Part shown: piece by piece, positions 26,001 through 37,567 of the stretch
How the letters are laid out: each line of letters starts with the position of its first letter
Numbering within the stretch: position 1 is the stretch's first letter
Source of the DNA: Artocarpus heterophyllus
Lineage: Eukaryota; Streptophyta; Magnoliopsida; Rosales; Moraceae
Direction of reading: 5' to 3'
NCBI GenBank assembly: GCA_025403435.1
Contig: CM046333.1
Coordinates: 33,129,521-33,193,520 of the forward strand
Length of the DNA stretch: 64,000 bases
The notes under the pieces: generated by a model
Databases searched by the model: none
Seen by the model: the letters and a program-made list of their open reading frames with translations, nothing else
What the model was told of the DNA's origin: nothing
Made by a program: the position numbers and the translations under genes

Positions 26001-27140
26001 ATGAGCATTGAGGTGGAGATTGTTGAGTCAATCCTCATATGTCGTTTTTTACTTGAATCAGGTTTGGCATATGATTTTATTGAAGTTTATTTGCTGAGCT
26101 TAAAAATGGTGGCGTTTCATTACCAGGGCCGAAGTGAAATGGGCATATGACATGGACTTCACCAAAATAAAGTAGAGAATAAATTGTATATTAATCAGCA
26201 TTGTTTTAGGTGTATAAAAGCAGGTGGTACTCAGGCAAATGGATGGTCTTCATCTTCTTTGCAATAGCAGAACAGGAAAAAAAAAATCAGAGAAGAGAGA
26301 CAGAAAGAGAGTTCAATCTTGTAACAGAAAAAGCCTAGAGAGAGAGTGATTCTTGAGCAAGAAAGGGAGTGAGAAAAGACAGTTTTCTCTGGGAAAAGAT
26401 TTTCTTGTTTGTTTGTTTGTTTCTCTTGGGTAGAGGCTTAGGGTCTATGGATTGATTCTTGAAATTCTTCTATAAACTTGATCAAATTCTTTTGAGTGAA
26501 GATCGAATTTCCTCTGGGGAGTTCGCGGGGATGTAGGCTGTTATTTTGGCCGAACCTCAAAAACAAATTGCTCGTGTTCTTGATTTCTGTTTTTGATTCT
26601 TGTCTGAGAATTTGTGTTAGTTGATTTCCTAGCAAGTACGTTTCTCTCTTTCACAGTTTACTGGTTCTTCGTCAAATTCTTCTGAGTGAGAACTTAATAA
26701 CCAGTCCTCTGGAAATGGAGAAAATAGCATCCAGATGCGTAAAACAGCTCGCTAATCTACTGGAAACCGTTGAAGATGTCGGCATACCAGAAATTATTGA
26801 GACTATATTTGAGGTTCAAGAAGACAAAAATCATCTTCCATACCTAGAGAAACTTCATGCAAGGAAGCAAATAATGGTAAGCATGTTGGGGAAAAGCCTG
26901 CAAGCTGGTGATTCCATTTTTAAACGGGTATGTCATGCTGTATATCTAGCTGCAAGAGGAGTTGTTCTTGATAGAAATGGAGTCGAGGGGAAAGAATTAG
27001 CTGAGGCGTCTCTTCGGAGAATCGGGGCAGCTCTTCTTGCAGATGATTTGGTAAAGGTTGCAGAAGTACCGGTGGTGGTGGCAGTTGTCTCGTGCAACGT
27101 TCATAGTCCATGGTACGAGGAACTGATGAAGAATATCTGA
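20040..27140 (+). CDS. T-complex protein 11 (TCP11) homologue, two C-terminal exons, 5'-truncated
   Basis: Exon one (about 20040-20674) encodes [17 protein letters not shown], then [20 protein letters not shown] and [20 protein letters not shown]. Exon two (26657-27140) encodes [20 protein letters not shown] and [15 protein letters not shown] and ends at a TGA. These follow the order of plant TCP11-domain proteins to their usual C-terminus. The donor is ACTG|GTAAGT at 20674/20675 and the acceptor TTTCACAG|TT at 26656/26657. The frame is kept across the 5.98 kb intron (a phase-2 codon is rebuilt). The intron holds copia element C. Upstream of 20040 the frame meets a stop and no earlier TCP11 exons are visible, so this is either a truncated duplicate or a gene whose N-terminal exons I cannot recognise. 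The role of plant TCP11 proteins is poorly known. Confidence 0.8.
21109..21726 (+). repeat. 5' LTR of copia C
   Basis: It starts TGTTGAGTCAATCC and ends CCTAACA. It contains TATAAAAG at 21301 and purine-rich GAGAGA runs near 21380-21435. It is followed at once by a primer binding site. Confidence 0.95.
21299..21307 (+). promoter_or_regulatory. TATA box in copia C 5' LTR
   Basis: TGTATAAAAGCAGG is conserved in the 3' LTR near 26211. It is the likely core promoter of the element and lies inside the host intron in sense orientation. Confidence 0.6.
21728..21741 (+). other. primer binding site of copia C
   Basis: TGGCATAAGAGCGG begins two bases after the 5' LTR. It is a variant of the initiator-Met tRNA complement TGGTATCAGAGC common in plant retrotransposons. 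Confidence 0.6.
21929..25943 (+). pseudogene. copia C gag-pol, decayed
   Basis: The frame starts at ATG 21929. Gag (to about 22700) ends with an intact CCHC knuckle ([14 protein letters not shown], near 22640). Protease follows with [11 protein letters not shown] near 22820, then the pre-integrase (LWHNRLGHI, near 23215), the integrase with QNGVAERMN near 23660, RT with YVDDMLL near 24975, and RNase H ending [14 protein letters not shown] near 25780. It is broken by in-frame stops at about 22235, 23696, 24113, 24148, 24181 and 24521, and by frame changes near 22950, 23470 and 25250. No functional polyprotein is possible from this copy. Confidence 0.93.
26008..26020 (+). other. polypurine tract of copia C
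   Basis: TTGAGGTGGAGAT directly precedes the 3' LTR start at 26021, where plus-strand priming is expected. Confidence 0.7.
26021..26634 (+). repeat. 3' LTR of copia C
   Basis: It starts TGTTGAGTCAATCC and ends CCTAGCA. It aligns with the 5' LTR with about 20 differences and a few small indels (for example in the GTTT run and the GAGAGA run). Confidence 0.95.
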
Positions 27141-27262
27141 TTTGTTAATCAGTAAGCGGAGGAAAAAAAAAAAAAAAAACTAGTAAATAACGTTGGTGTC
27201 TATTGTTGTGGCAATCTCCATTTATATATATCATACGTTTGTACATAGAGGCGGCGGCTGTA

Positions 27263-27679
27263 TCTTGTAGTCATAAGTGTGAAATTGTTTAAATCTGTAC
27301 TCATTTCCAATTGGATAAAAAATTTGACTGCAATTAAAATTGGCTTGTATAATGAGCATTAAAATAGTTGAAATTTACAGGCAAAAATATTAGCAGCACA
27401 ATCTTGTAGTCATAAGTGTGAAATTGTTCAAATTTGTACTCATTTCCAATTGGATAAAAAATTTGACTGCAATTAAAATTAGCTTGTATAATTAGCATTA
27501 AAATAGTTGAAATTTACAGGCAAAAATATTAGCAGCACAATCTTGTAGTCATAAGTGTGAAATTGTTCAAATTTGTACTCATTTCCAATTGGATAAAAAA
27601 TTTGACTGCAATTAAAATTAGCTTGTATAATTAGCATTAAAATAGTTGAAATTTACAGGCAAAAATATTAGCAGCACAA
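27263..27679. repeat. 139-bp tandem repeat, three copies
   Basis: Three direct units start TCTTGTAGTCATAAGTG at 27263, 27402 and 27541. Copies two and three are almost identical. The array starts about 120 bp after the TCP11 stop codon and may lie in its 3' UTR. Confidence 0.93.
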
Positions 27680-27998
27680 CACACTTTTTCTGCTATCTTA
27701 ACTTCAAGAATTTTTTTTTTTTGGCCATTTAAGCCATGAATATCACATTTTTAATTAATCTTAATCAACAATTGGAGTTAATTACTGCTCTTTTGCAAAT
27801 TCATAGACCAAATGATCAGGAGAAAAAAGTCAGATGCAAAAGTATATTAAATTACACAAAGCTCAAGAGAGAAACTACATTGAACGCAACATAGAAGTTC
27901 TGCAAATTTCCATTTCAAAAAAAGCCGCAACATCTTTAAAAAAAAATAAATAAATATAAAATAATAAAAAAAGAGCGCCAAATGGTTTAAGTATATAA
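27680..27998. other. AT-rich intergenic DNA
   Basis: I see no gene, RNA or repeat boundary here; the sequence has homopolymer runs only. Confidence 0.6.
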
Positions 27999-28117
27999 GG
28001 GTCTGTTTGGTTTGAGTATTTGAATAGAGTATTTGAATGAAGATTTAAATTTTTGTGAGAGAAAATACTGTAGCAAAATGATTCTAATCGTGATTTGAGT
28101 ATCGAAACAAACGGGCC
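27999..28117. mobile_element. small hAT-like MITE
   Basis: A 119-bp segment with imperfect terminal inverted repeats: GGGTCTGTTTGGTTTGAGTAT at the left and, reverse-complemented, GGCCCGTTTGTTTCGATACT at the right. The GGGCCTGTTTGG-like end is typical of plant hAT MITEs. The 8-bp flanks do not match cleanly. Confidence 0.6.
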
Positions 28118-29858
28118 ATAAATATACCATCTATTTTAAAAGCTGCAAAAGTATTTTTTGAAATTTAAAAACTTATTTCAATTTCATCTTTATAAATAAA
28201 AAAATTAAGCAAAACAACGTAATTATCCTCAAATAGTTATGAAAAATATTTTATATATTAAAAAACATAAAAATCCTAAAACAAAACATCAAATCAAAAA
28301 ACAAATATATTAACTATTAAGACTTTTAAAATTTTAAAATATTTTGTAAAAATGTTTCTTAAGAAAAAAATATATATTCCATAAACAAATTAGATTTAAA
28401 TAAGTGTATTTTTAGAGTTTTTTTCAGTTGAAAAATTTACGAGGAATAAAATTGAAATGGGTTTTTAAATTCAAAAGATACCTTTATAATTTCTAAAAAT
28501 AGAGGGACAAATTAAGATGTAATGAAAACCACGTGGTATTGTTATGTAATTGACCCATAAAAACTTGGATGACAAACTTAAGTTGGATTATTTACAAAAA
28601 TTTCATCTCAGCTGTAGTCCTTGTAACACTATGCATGTTTAACTTAAAAAATGTAACATTTGTTCCCCGTTGAATTTTAAAATGTAGCATTTATTTCCCC
28701 AATCTATGAAATATTAACAATAAATACGCCCTAAATTATTATTTTGAGCATAGATGATACAATATTTACATAAATAATGGGATTATTTGAACAGTTTAGC
28801 GAATCATTAGACTATTGGCTTACCCTATTATAGTCATATGAAAGTGAAAGAAGAGTTTATTTGTTTTGAAAAATTTTTAGTTTATTTACCATTTTACACC
28901 TTATATTTGAGGTTTATTTGAATATTATACCTTCGATTCTTAATCTCATCAAATGTATGCCTTCATATTAGAGTTAATACATAAATTTTTATATTTTTTC
29001 AATCAATCTTTAATTTTAACTTAAGAAATTGTTCAAAATGCATTTAAGGTAAAAAATAAGATTACTTTAAAAACTTAAAAAAAAGACTTTTATACTAAGG
29101 TTTTTGACTTCAAAGACCCTCAAAAAAGGGTATTTTGTGTATTTTTGTTTTTATTTTCTTTTTTTTTTTTTGAAAGTTTTAATTTTTTTCTCTTTTATTT
29201 GAAGATAATTTGATCATTTTAAACGTCACAACTTACTATTTACTAAAGTTAAGTATAGAATTATATATTAAAGGTATAAATATGATGAGTTAAAAAAAAA
29301 GAAAGTATAGTCTTTGAATTAACTTACTAAAGGGTATAAAAGATAAATATTTCAAAATTTTTTAAAGTTTTTTTGTTTATATATTTAACAATTAAAATTT
29401 TTAAATTCAAATTAGCTTTAGATATGATAGAATTATTAAAATACTCTTATGTTATATTCTGAATCTTATTTTTGTACTAAGTTTTAATAGTTTTGACAAA
29501 AACCTTTTTTTTTGTTAATATTTTATAATTTGGGAGAGAAGGGAATAAGAGCGCTTGTTATGTTTTGAAACTAAAAGACCGTGTTACCAAGGGCTACAGT
29601 TAAAAAGGAAAATCAATAACTCCACGTTGGACGTTGTGCAGAAAGTTTTCTGTTTTTCTTTTTTCATGGCACTGAAAAACACTACTACAATATTTATTTT
29701 AAAAAATACCGTTATTTTTAACCTCTGTGGGCATTGTGAAGAAGGCAAACGTATTGTTAAACGTATAATTCTTTCTTCTTCTTTTTTGAAGTGATCATGT
29801 AATTAAATGGCAGATCAAAACCTTATTCTTTTAACCATTTGAGTTTGATATATTTATA
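28118..29858. other. AT-rich intergenic DNA
   Basis: Strongly AT-rich with long A and T runs. Open frames here are short and show no recognisable domain. I see no gene. Confidence 0.6.
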
Positions 29859-29990
29859 GGGTGTTTGACATGATGGTTAAAATCATTGATTAAAACTATT
29901 TTTATTGTAACATATGACAGTTTTATACTGTAGCGATTTTTTTTATTTTTTCTTATAACATGTAAAAACTTTATACTGTTTATAACCGAG
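29859..29990 (+). repeat. MITE-like dispersed repeat, copy 1
   Basis: It begins GGGTGTTTGACATGATGGTT and shares the AACATGTAAAA(A/G)CTTTA(T/C)A core with copies at 34628-34775 (same orientation) and 36855-36960 (inverted). The ends are eroded, so the class is uncertain. Confidence 0.45.
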
Positions 29991-30601
29991 ATTGTGGTCT
30001 AGACAGACCTTGCCAAATCTTATGTTGAACTTACAATACAGAGACGTTAAATGAATTGAAATGATTATCATATGGGACTAAAATTCAGGGGCATGTAATT
30101 CAGTTGTAGCCAAGATTTCTTACAAGGACATTCTTACAACCCAATTAGTGTCATGCAAAATATTCTTATTTTAAATGCACTTTGGTTAGGTAATATTTCT
30201 CCCTATACTGCGACATGAACTTGTCATCACAAGCTAACGTAATCTAAACCTAAAATTCTACATCAACTAAGTGGGACTAGCATAGAGAGGCAAGATCCAA
30301 GCGCTTTCAAACATGGGAGAGAAATAACTAGCTAATGTTGGTTGACGATGAAAGACAAAAAGTTCTACAGTGGAAAACTGAACCGGAAAAACAGTTACAA
30401 TTCCAAGTTCTTTTACAACGACAAGTTCTCCTTATGTACTAGCTTACACAATTCACATTCGAAAAAAAAAAAAAAAATGGTATCCAATTCCCCTGTAAAA
30501 TGAACCAAAAAAAATTCCAGCTTTTTATTAACTTTTTGTCTACATCTTCCGTGGTTTTAACTTTTATGATAGCTGTAAATTTGCCGCAACTATAGCAAAG
30601 T

Positions 30602-31358
30602 TCAAGAACCTCCATGACGATAATAGAGTAAGGCACGATATATTGCAGCAACATGAAAGAAGAAAATAAGCAGAATAATGAGATCATCCAGGAGACCAAC
30701 TAAACCCAATACCCCTGCAGGGACATCCAGAACAACTAAATAAGGTACAAACATGCTAGATAGTAAAACAAATCTGGGGCAAATTTTTCAACAAAGAAAG
30801 GCTCAACGCGTACCTTCTGGAATGATGTCAAGAGGACTGAGTATGTAAACAGCACTTAGTATCATCTATACACGTCAAGGGAAAGAAACCATCAAAGACA
30901 CAATATGCAGTAATTAATAATGAATTTATAGCTTAATAACATACTAGTTAGCTTTGACATGCATTGATAGAACTAATAAGTGAAATTTAGGCTAATTCAG
31001 CATTAAAGGTTACTTGGTAAAATTCAGTATTAAAGGTTACTTGGTATAAAGTTGCTAAAATTGAGGCATTAGCAGAAAAAGATATGAAATATGGTACAAC
31101 ACTTTCACACAGACAAATTGGCATAGGGGAGAAATTGCATCCTTTTTCAAATATTAAGCCCCCTTCAGTCTTAATTAAAAAAAAATACCAGATCCTTTCT
31201 GTTGCCAACTATTAATTGTGAAAAGAAAAAAAAAAAAATTTGAGGGAAGAAAACACAAAAGCAGTCAATAAATTTAAATATCCGGTTTTCATGTTCTCTA
31301 ATCAAATGTTGTCCAATAATATTCTTTTTCCCTTTTTGAAGTCAAGCTGACCATCTAG

Positions 31359-31403
<45 letters not shown>

Positions 31404-33738
31404 AATCATTGTTGAATCTAAATTCTTTAGTTCAACAATAATTGAAGCTAATGAAGTACCCATTCTTACCAGCCTAATACTTGAATTTCTCAATCTATGC
31501 GGTCGCTGGGGTTCTTTGGTAGTGTTTCTCACCAGCATACAATAACATAAGCAATTACAGCATTTCATGCTAGATGGAGTCATTCTCAAACTAAGTGATC
31601 ATACAAAACTTGCAAAGAACACTAGAGTATGCATTAATGAATTCCTAAAACACCTTTGATGGTTTGATTCTAAAACATGTTAAGCGATTTACCTAAAAAC
31701 ATTAAAATATATCATAGGACCAACCAAAGCGCATGTTCAGTACAATAAAATTTAAAGTTCTATCTAGTAGACTGAAAGTTTATTCAAAATTTCAATGAGA
31801 ACACTAAAGTCTAATTTAAAATTATGCAACTATAGTGACAATAAAGCCAGTTGTGTATGCATCATTGGAAATCTAGACAAAATATCCACTTAAAAGAAAA
31901 AAAGAAAAAAAGAAAAAAAATCTGGACAAAAAGCAAAGACACTTTAGAAAGTAGTTGTGCCATTCACTTACTGCAATATAGACACGTGCCCTAATGACAA
32001 GGGGGAGAGATCTCTGAGGATCCATTATTTCTCGCATCAGCCTCCGAAGGAAAAAAGGCAGGTCTCTAAGTCTCTGCAAAAAGAACACAATACTTGAGAT
32101 GTTAATGTGAAACTGCTGTCTGAAGCTGCTTAGAAATAATTGCAACAGAAAAATGTAGGAAACAAATGTGAATTACAACTTAATTCAAGAACAAATTGTT
32201 ATTCATGAAGGATAGTAAATCACCTGAACAAGGTCACGGGAATGCCCAGCAAAAGAATGATTGTACCTTTCAACCTTTCGAAGAACCTCAGCAACATCAG
32301 AATTGTGGCGCTGTCTTAAAGAAGCCTCACTTGGAACCAACAAAGTGATCTCACGACGACATAAGGGGCATCTACATGGCTGCCAGAGTACTGCTGCAAA
32401 ATCCCAAACTTGCATGATGCAACTTCCTGAAGAAAAGAAGAGAAGGATGTATAAGGACACCCGTGAACTAAATTTTCCAGAATTGTGAAAATAACTTTTT
32501 GAATGTATGCAGTAGAGTTATGCTATCTGTACATTTGTCACAATAAATGTGCTATGTATAAAATTTTAGCTGTCACGCCAAAACGATTAAGATTTTGATT
32601 CTTCAGCCACCAGCAGAACGCTACATAAGACTATTCCTTGTTTTGATTCAGCGTGGTTAGACAACTGAAGAAAAGGAGACACTACTTATTCAAACTCTAT
32701 GAAAAGTTTTCTTTAACAAATAAGCACATTGTCCCTAGGAGATCCTCACAACTAGACTATAAAAAACTGATATAGCTATACTGTATTCTTTTTGCCAGTG
32801 ACAAGACTTATCGTCAAGTTCAACTTTGTTGCTTAACCCAATACTTTGACTTTTACAAGCATTTTTTTGCCACCCTGTTCACCTTCCCTTTTGGTATCCT
32901 TTGCCCATACTCCATACAACTGGAGAAACCACTCTCTGGCTTTTAGGGATGATCTCTGGTCTTTGCCTTAATGACCCCAAATCAATCATTTGAAGAGACT
33001 TTTGTAGTCCTTACTTTAAACTTCAAATTATGAACATTTACATCTACGTGAAATTGTCAAATTGTGAAGACTCCCAATAATCCCAGCATAGAAAAAGAAG
33101 GCATTGAGTTTCTTCGAGAAACTTAGTCTCTTCCATATTGAGATGTAGAATGTGGATTTCCCAAAAATGAAAGAGGAAAAAAAAGTTTTTTAATAAAATC
33201 CTCGATTTGGTGGTGCCTTTGAATATGAGATAATGCTTTGAATGCTAGATTATCTTATTCTTTAAGCAATCAAAGAAAAATAAAGAAATATAACTGAAGT
33301 ACAACTGGCATAAAAATATCGAAGACGAACATCATTACAGATAAACCACCGCACAAATTTAATATATATTGTGTGCGAGCGTGAGTGTGAGTGTCACCGT
33401 GTAAACCGTAGCTCAGATTTTTCGGGTTTCTCGAGTCGAATCCTGTAATTCCAAATCCCTAAAATTGGAAATAGCCGAAAATAACGAAGAAAAATGATAA
33501 ACCAAACTCAGAACAGAATGTTCGTGAACTAGAAAAATGTAACCAGACTTAGGGTTGGAAAAACTGGCATGAAAATTCCGAGACTGATTGATTTGAATAT
33601 AGAAATTGAAACGAAGAGAGAGAAATAGGGATAGAGAGAGAGAGCACCGCAAAACCAGTGAGAGCAATTGGCTTGACAGGGAATGTTGTAGTTGTCATGG
33701 CAAACCGCACAGCGATCGTTCTCTGGAGGGGCGTCCAT
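30602..33738 (-). CDS. RNF170-like RING E3 ubiquitin ligase, five exons
   Basis: The exons on the minus strand are 33738-33648, 32426-32224, 32073-31972, 30865-30814 and 30714-30602. They join in frame to 561 bp (186 residues) with GT-AG introns. The start ATG at 33738 precedes MDAPPENDRCAVCHDNYN. Exons one and two carry a C3HC4 RING: CAVC, CQANCSHWFCGSC, then CRCPLC. Exons four and five give a DUF1232-type membrane segment (ILSAVYILSPLDIIPEG, then VGLLDDLIILLIFFFHVAA) and end RHGGS. This is the architecture of RNF170-family ligases, which in animals sit in the ER membrane. The location in plants is inferred. No break is visible and the RING ligands are all present, so the gene is probably functional. 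It is an isolated single gene between transposons. Confidence 0.92.
31359..31400. repeat. (CT)n microsatellite in an RNF170-like intron
   Basis: About 20 CT dinucleotides lie in the intron between exons three and four. Confidence 0.95.
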
Positions 33739-34480
33739 TTTCACTTTCCTGATCTCCTTCGCATCCGTCTGGTTTTTTTTTCTCTTCGTCTATCTCTCTA
33801 GCTGTATGTTTGCCTCTCAGTCTCTTAAGGTGGAAGGTAGCCTGTTGTTGTCTCCCAATGGGGACATCCGACAAAAAAAAAATTCAAGTCGGAATTTTTC
33901 AAAAAATGAGCCAAAAAAAAAAATTAAATTTGAAGAAATAACTTTTTTTTTACACTAAAAAATATATTTTTTTGTGCTAAAAAATATATTTTTTTGTACA
34001 AAAAAATTACTTTAGTTTTTTTCTAAAAGATAAATTATAGTAAAAAAAAAAACCTCAACAAAATAAAAAAAATAAAAAAAAACTTGAGAAGTTGTTATGC
34101 CTAAAAAGCTTATTTTTGTGTCAAAAAACTGTAAAAAAAAAAAGGTCATTTGTCAAAAAAAAAAATTTTTTAAAGTCATTTTTCAAAATCCCCAAAAAAA
34201 TCGAAGCAAAAAAAAGGAGAATTTAGATAAATAACTCTAAAAAAAGTGTTTTTTTGACAAATAGATTAAGAAATTTTGAAATTAGATAAATGGCTTTCAT
34301 GTCATGTCATCTAAAATAAAATAGAAAGAAAAAACCTTAGCAAGATGAAAAACATAACTAGAGCAAGAAAAAAAAAACCTCAACATGATGAAAAAAATAG
34401 AGCAGTTTTCCTGCCTAAAAGTCTTTTTTTTGTGCAAAAAAAAGAGATTTTTTTCCCAAATTAAATTTTTTAGGTGGCCT
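33739..34480 (-). promoter_or_regulatory. upstream region of the RNF170-like gene, low complexity
   Basis: The presumed 5' UTR (33739-33830) is CT/GA-rich. 33870-34480 is dominated by A and T runs with recurring CAAAAAA and TTTTTT blocks. No clear TATA box or known element can be picked out. Confidence 0.35.
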
Positions 34481-34627
34481 TTTTATCAAATTTCTTGAAA
34501 AATTATAGGGATCAACGTCCTGGAGTTTTTTCTTTTTCTTTTTTTTCCCTTCTATGGTTAATTTTTATTTTCGACCTTCTATTATTATTTTTTTCCTTTC
34601 TTGAAATCTTATCGTCACACTTTATTA

Positions 34628-34775
34628 GGTGTTTGACATGGTGGTTAAAATTATTTGTTAAGATAACATGTAAAAGCTTTACATTGTAGTAATTTTTTTA
34701 CTTTTATTGTAGTATGTGAGAGCTTTACATTGTTCTTAACTGAAAAATTAGTTAGAACTAATTTTGTCAAATAAA
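34628..34775 (+). repeat. MITE-like dispersed repeat, copy 2
   Basis: It begins GGTGTTTGACATGGTGGTTA and ends TAATTTTGTCAAATAAAC, a weak terminal inverted repeat. It shares its core with 29859-29990. Confidence 0.5.
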
Positions 34776-36740
34776 CTATTAACCTTTATATCAAGAAGCA
34801 TCTCATGACCCGTCTTGTTCATTTGTTCATAGTTTGAGCAAAAAAATTTAAACAAAATTTCAAAGTTTTTATGAAAAAAGTTACTATGAATATAAATTGA
34901 AAAACATGCACTACCTAAGAGTACTGCCAAAACATGCTAAATTGATATCTAAATGCTAAACTTTAACATTTAAATGTAAAAATACTGTCCATGTAGTAGT
35001 AACATTTTGTTTCCGTTAAAATCAAAATTGCTAAAAAGTATAACATACGTCAAATTTATCTTCTAATTGGTAGTTAAATTAATTAACTTTCTCTATCTTT
35101 TTAGAACAATTAACTTTTTCCTTTAAGGGTTAATTAGAAAAATATACCTCCTAGTTTTATTTATTTTATGATTTATTCTTTTATTTTAAGAAACTATAAA
35201 AGTGTCTTTAGATTTAAAAAAATTATTGCAATTTTATCCATGAGCAATTAAAAAGTCAATAATATCCAAGATTGTGTTTGGATAATTGAATTCCATTTTT
35301 AAAAAATAGTTTTTACTTTCAAAAATTCGAAAACATACTTTTAATAATTGCAAAAACAAAAAGCCCACAGCAACGAAAAAAATTAGAAAGCAAAACAAAA
35401 TCACCCTTTTAATGTTCCTTCTCGTTTGTCACAGACCCCTCACCGCCTTTCCAGTCGACCTCCCACCCTAGCGGCACAACCAATCCACCTCCGACCATCC
35501 CCTTCTGTGCGGGCCTCCATGGTGACCACTGGCCTCACTCCGCTTTCATGGGTTCTGTAGCAACCTTCTACCCACTGCCTACGGCAACTGCCAAAAATGA
35601 AGCCTCAGCTTGCATGAACCCTACAATGAGCTACTCCCCTTACCCATAAGCAATGGTGCTTTCTCCCATTCAACAACCCCAGTAGACCCCCAACTGTGCA
35701 AATCTATTAACACGAAGAATGTTGATAACTTCTAGGCATATTGGGTTTTTTGGTGTTAGTTATTTTGTCAGGGCATGTTGTTGAATCGTTCAAAATAAAA
35801 CAAAGCGTGTTTTCGTCTTTCGTTTGCTACAGTTTGAGATGCTATTTGTGGTCATTTTTCCATTACGGCTAATACTAGCTTGATGTCGAAAGTCGGGCTC
35901 TTGTAATTCTTGATTATTGGTTTATTGAGCGATTGTGTTTTGGAATGGTTTGGGTATAAAAATGATTAATAGGGTGAGTAATCAGTACTTAGAAAATGGG
36001 AGTCTTCCCATCACAAGCAAGCCGAACAGGGGAAGATGCCCATCTTTAAGTAAGAGCTTGTATAGCTTGGTGTTTGAGTTTGGGCTTCACTCGTGCAGCA
36101 GAGATGAAAAAAAAGAAAAATAGGCTACTTCTATTCCTTTTTTTTTTTTTATGGGAAGAATTGGTAATGAATTTTTCTCATCTTATTTGGATAAAATATG
36201 TTTGGATACGAACTTATGAGAGGGCATTTAGGTCAAACAAGTTATTTTGTCTCTTTTTTTGGTTTATAATTGGCAAAGCGATAAAATTGAAACAAGTTCT
36301 TCAAATCCGAAGAATATCTTCATAGTTTTTTAAAATATAAGAATAAATTGTAAAATAGATAAGATTACAAGTTATATTTTTGTAATTAACTCTTTCTTTT
36401 AAGTGTTATACTATTATCATTTTCATATTATTTTAATATAAAGAGTTTATTACCTCAAACTGTCAAAGTTTAAAATTATAAAAAAAAAATGGATATGGCA
36501 TTTAAAATAACATTATTTATTAAAACACAAAAGAAATCAGCATTAACATTTATATTGGAGAGTTTAAACTTTTCAAAAGTTGTAAAATTGGTGCCTTTGT
36601 TAGCAAAGCATAGAAAATCACACAAAATTGATCAAGAGTGCATTGTGTGTATAAGATACTTAAGATGCTTGGCGCACATCTTTTGGCTTTCAAAATTGAT
36701 CAACATTAGGCATATTGTAAACAACTCTAGACCAAATGAG
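34776..36740. other. intergenic DNA with one GC-richer island
   Basis: Mostly AT-rich. 35400-35720 is markedly more GC-rich and codes for nothing recognisable in six frames. No gene model can be supported. Confidence 0.5.
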
Positions 36741-36751
36741 GGGCAAAACAT

Positions 36752-36847
36752 CAAAAATCAAATTGAATCGAAATGGACCAAGGGTACCTTGGTATGCATA
36801 AATTTAAGACATAAGACCAAGAATCTTTTAGCTGTTTGGAAGAGTAG
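36752..36847 (+). repeat. 96-bp repeat shared with 19707-19804
   Basis: The segment starting CAAAAATCAAATTGAATCG and ending TTTGGAAGAGTAG matches 19707-19804 in inverted orientation with only a few differences. It is probably a fragment of a copia leader or LTR. Confidence 0.8.
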
Positions 36848-36854
36848 TTCAAAC

Positions 36855-36960
36855 CAATAATTTGAACTATGAACTGTACAAAGCTCTCACATGTTACAAT
36901 AAAAAGCTGTAGTGTAAAACTCTAATATGTTATGGTTCTCAAACCCAAAATGATAGTTTA
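36855..36960 (-). repeat. MITE-like dispersed repeat, copy 3 (inverted)
   Basis: Reverse-complemented, it contains TGTAACATGTGAGAGCTTTG, as in copies at 29859 and 34628. Confidence 0.45.
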
Positions 36961-37567
36961 AACTACTCTCCCTAATACTCTCTTTGAAACTTTCAATCCT
37001 TTAATACAATTTTAGGGGGCATTTTGACAAATGGCCTCCGGCCAAAAAAAATTTGGGTAAATAGGTCACTTTTTTTGGGACAGTTTTTGACATAAAAAAA
37101 AATGCTTTTTAAACATCAAAACGGTTCCAGTTTTTTTTTTTATCACGTTGAGGTTCCTTATTCTACTACAGTCATTTTTCTTATTTTGTTGAAAAAAATT
37201 GGGACAGTTTACCTACACAAAAAAGACGTGTTTTTTTTGTTCAAAAAAAAAAGAAGACTTTTACCCAATTTGAAATTTTTTTTTGCCCTTTCATCAAAAT
37301 CTTCCCAATTTGTAGACCATTTCTAAGCCTGAAAAAAGTGAAATCCATGGGAATCATTATCCAACGTTGAGGAGTGCTAAACATGTGTCATAATAAATTT
37401 TTCTAACAAGCACACAGAATAACAAGCCATTTATTCTAAACATATTTACAATAGTGCCAACCATCCTCTTCAACCCACGTTCATACGTTTCTTTTACATT
37501 TATTATTAACATGAATGTTAGCCTTTTTTTTAGTTATTTATACATTTGCTAGCACTGTTTTGCTAGC
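36961..37567. other. low-complexity AT-rich DNA
   Basis: Long T and A runs; 37015-37320 resembles the low-complexity stretch at 33860-34480. I see no gene. Confidence 0.5.

Larger units (their letters stand above)
21109..26634 (+). mobile_element. complete-length Ty1/copia element C in the TCP11 intron
   Basis: Both LTRs are present (21109-21726 and 26021-26634), flanked by a perfect AGTAC duplication at 21104-21108 and 26635-26639. The internal order gag, protease, integrase, RT, RNase H is that of copia. The gag style ([20 protein letters not shown]) suggests the Tork/Tnt1 type. It is in the same orientation as the host gene. The LTRs differ at about 20 positions by eye, a few per cent, so the insertion is not very recent. 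It is of a different family from A and B. Confidence 0.95.

Noticed and set aside
28118..29858. Short open frames in AT-rich intergenic DNA
   Set aside because: All under about 80 codons, low complexity, no motif.
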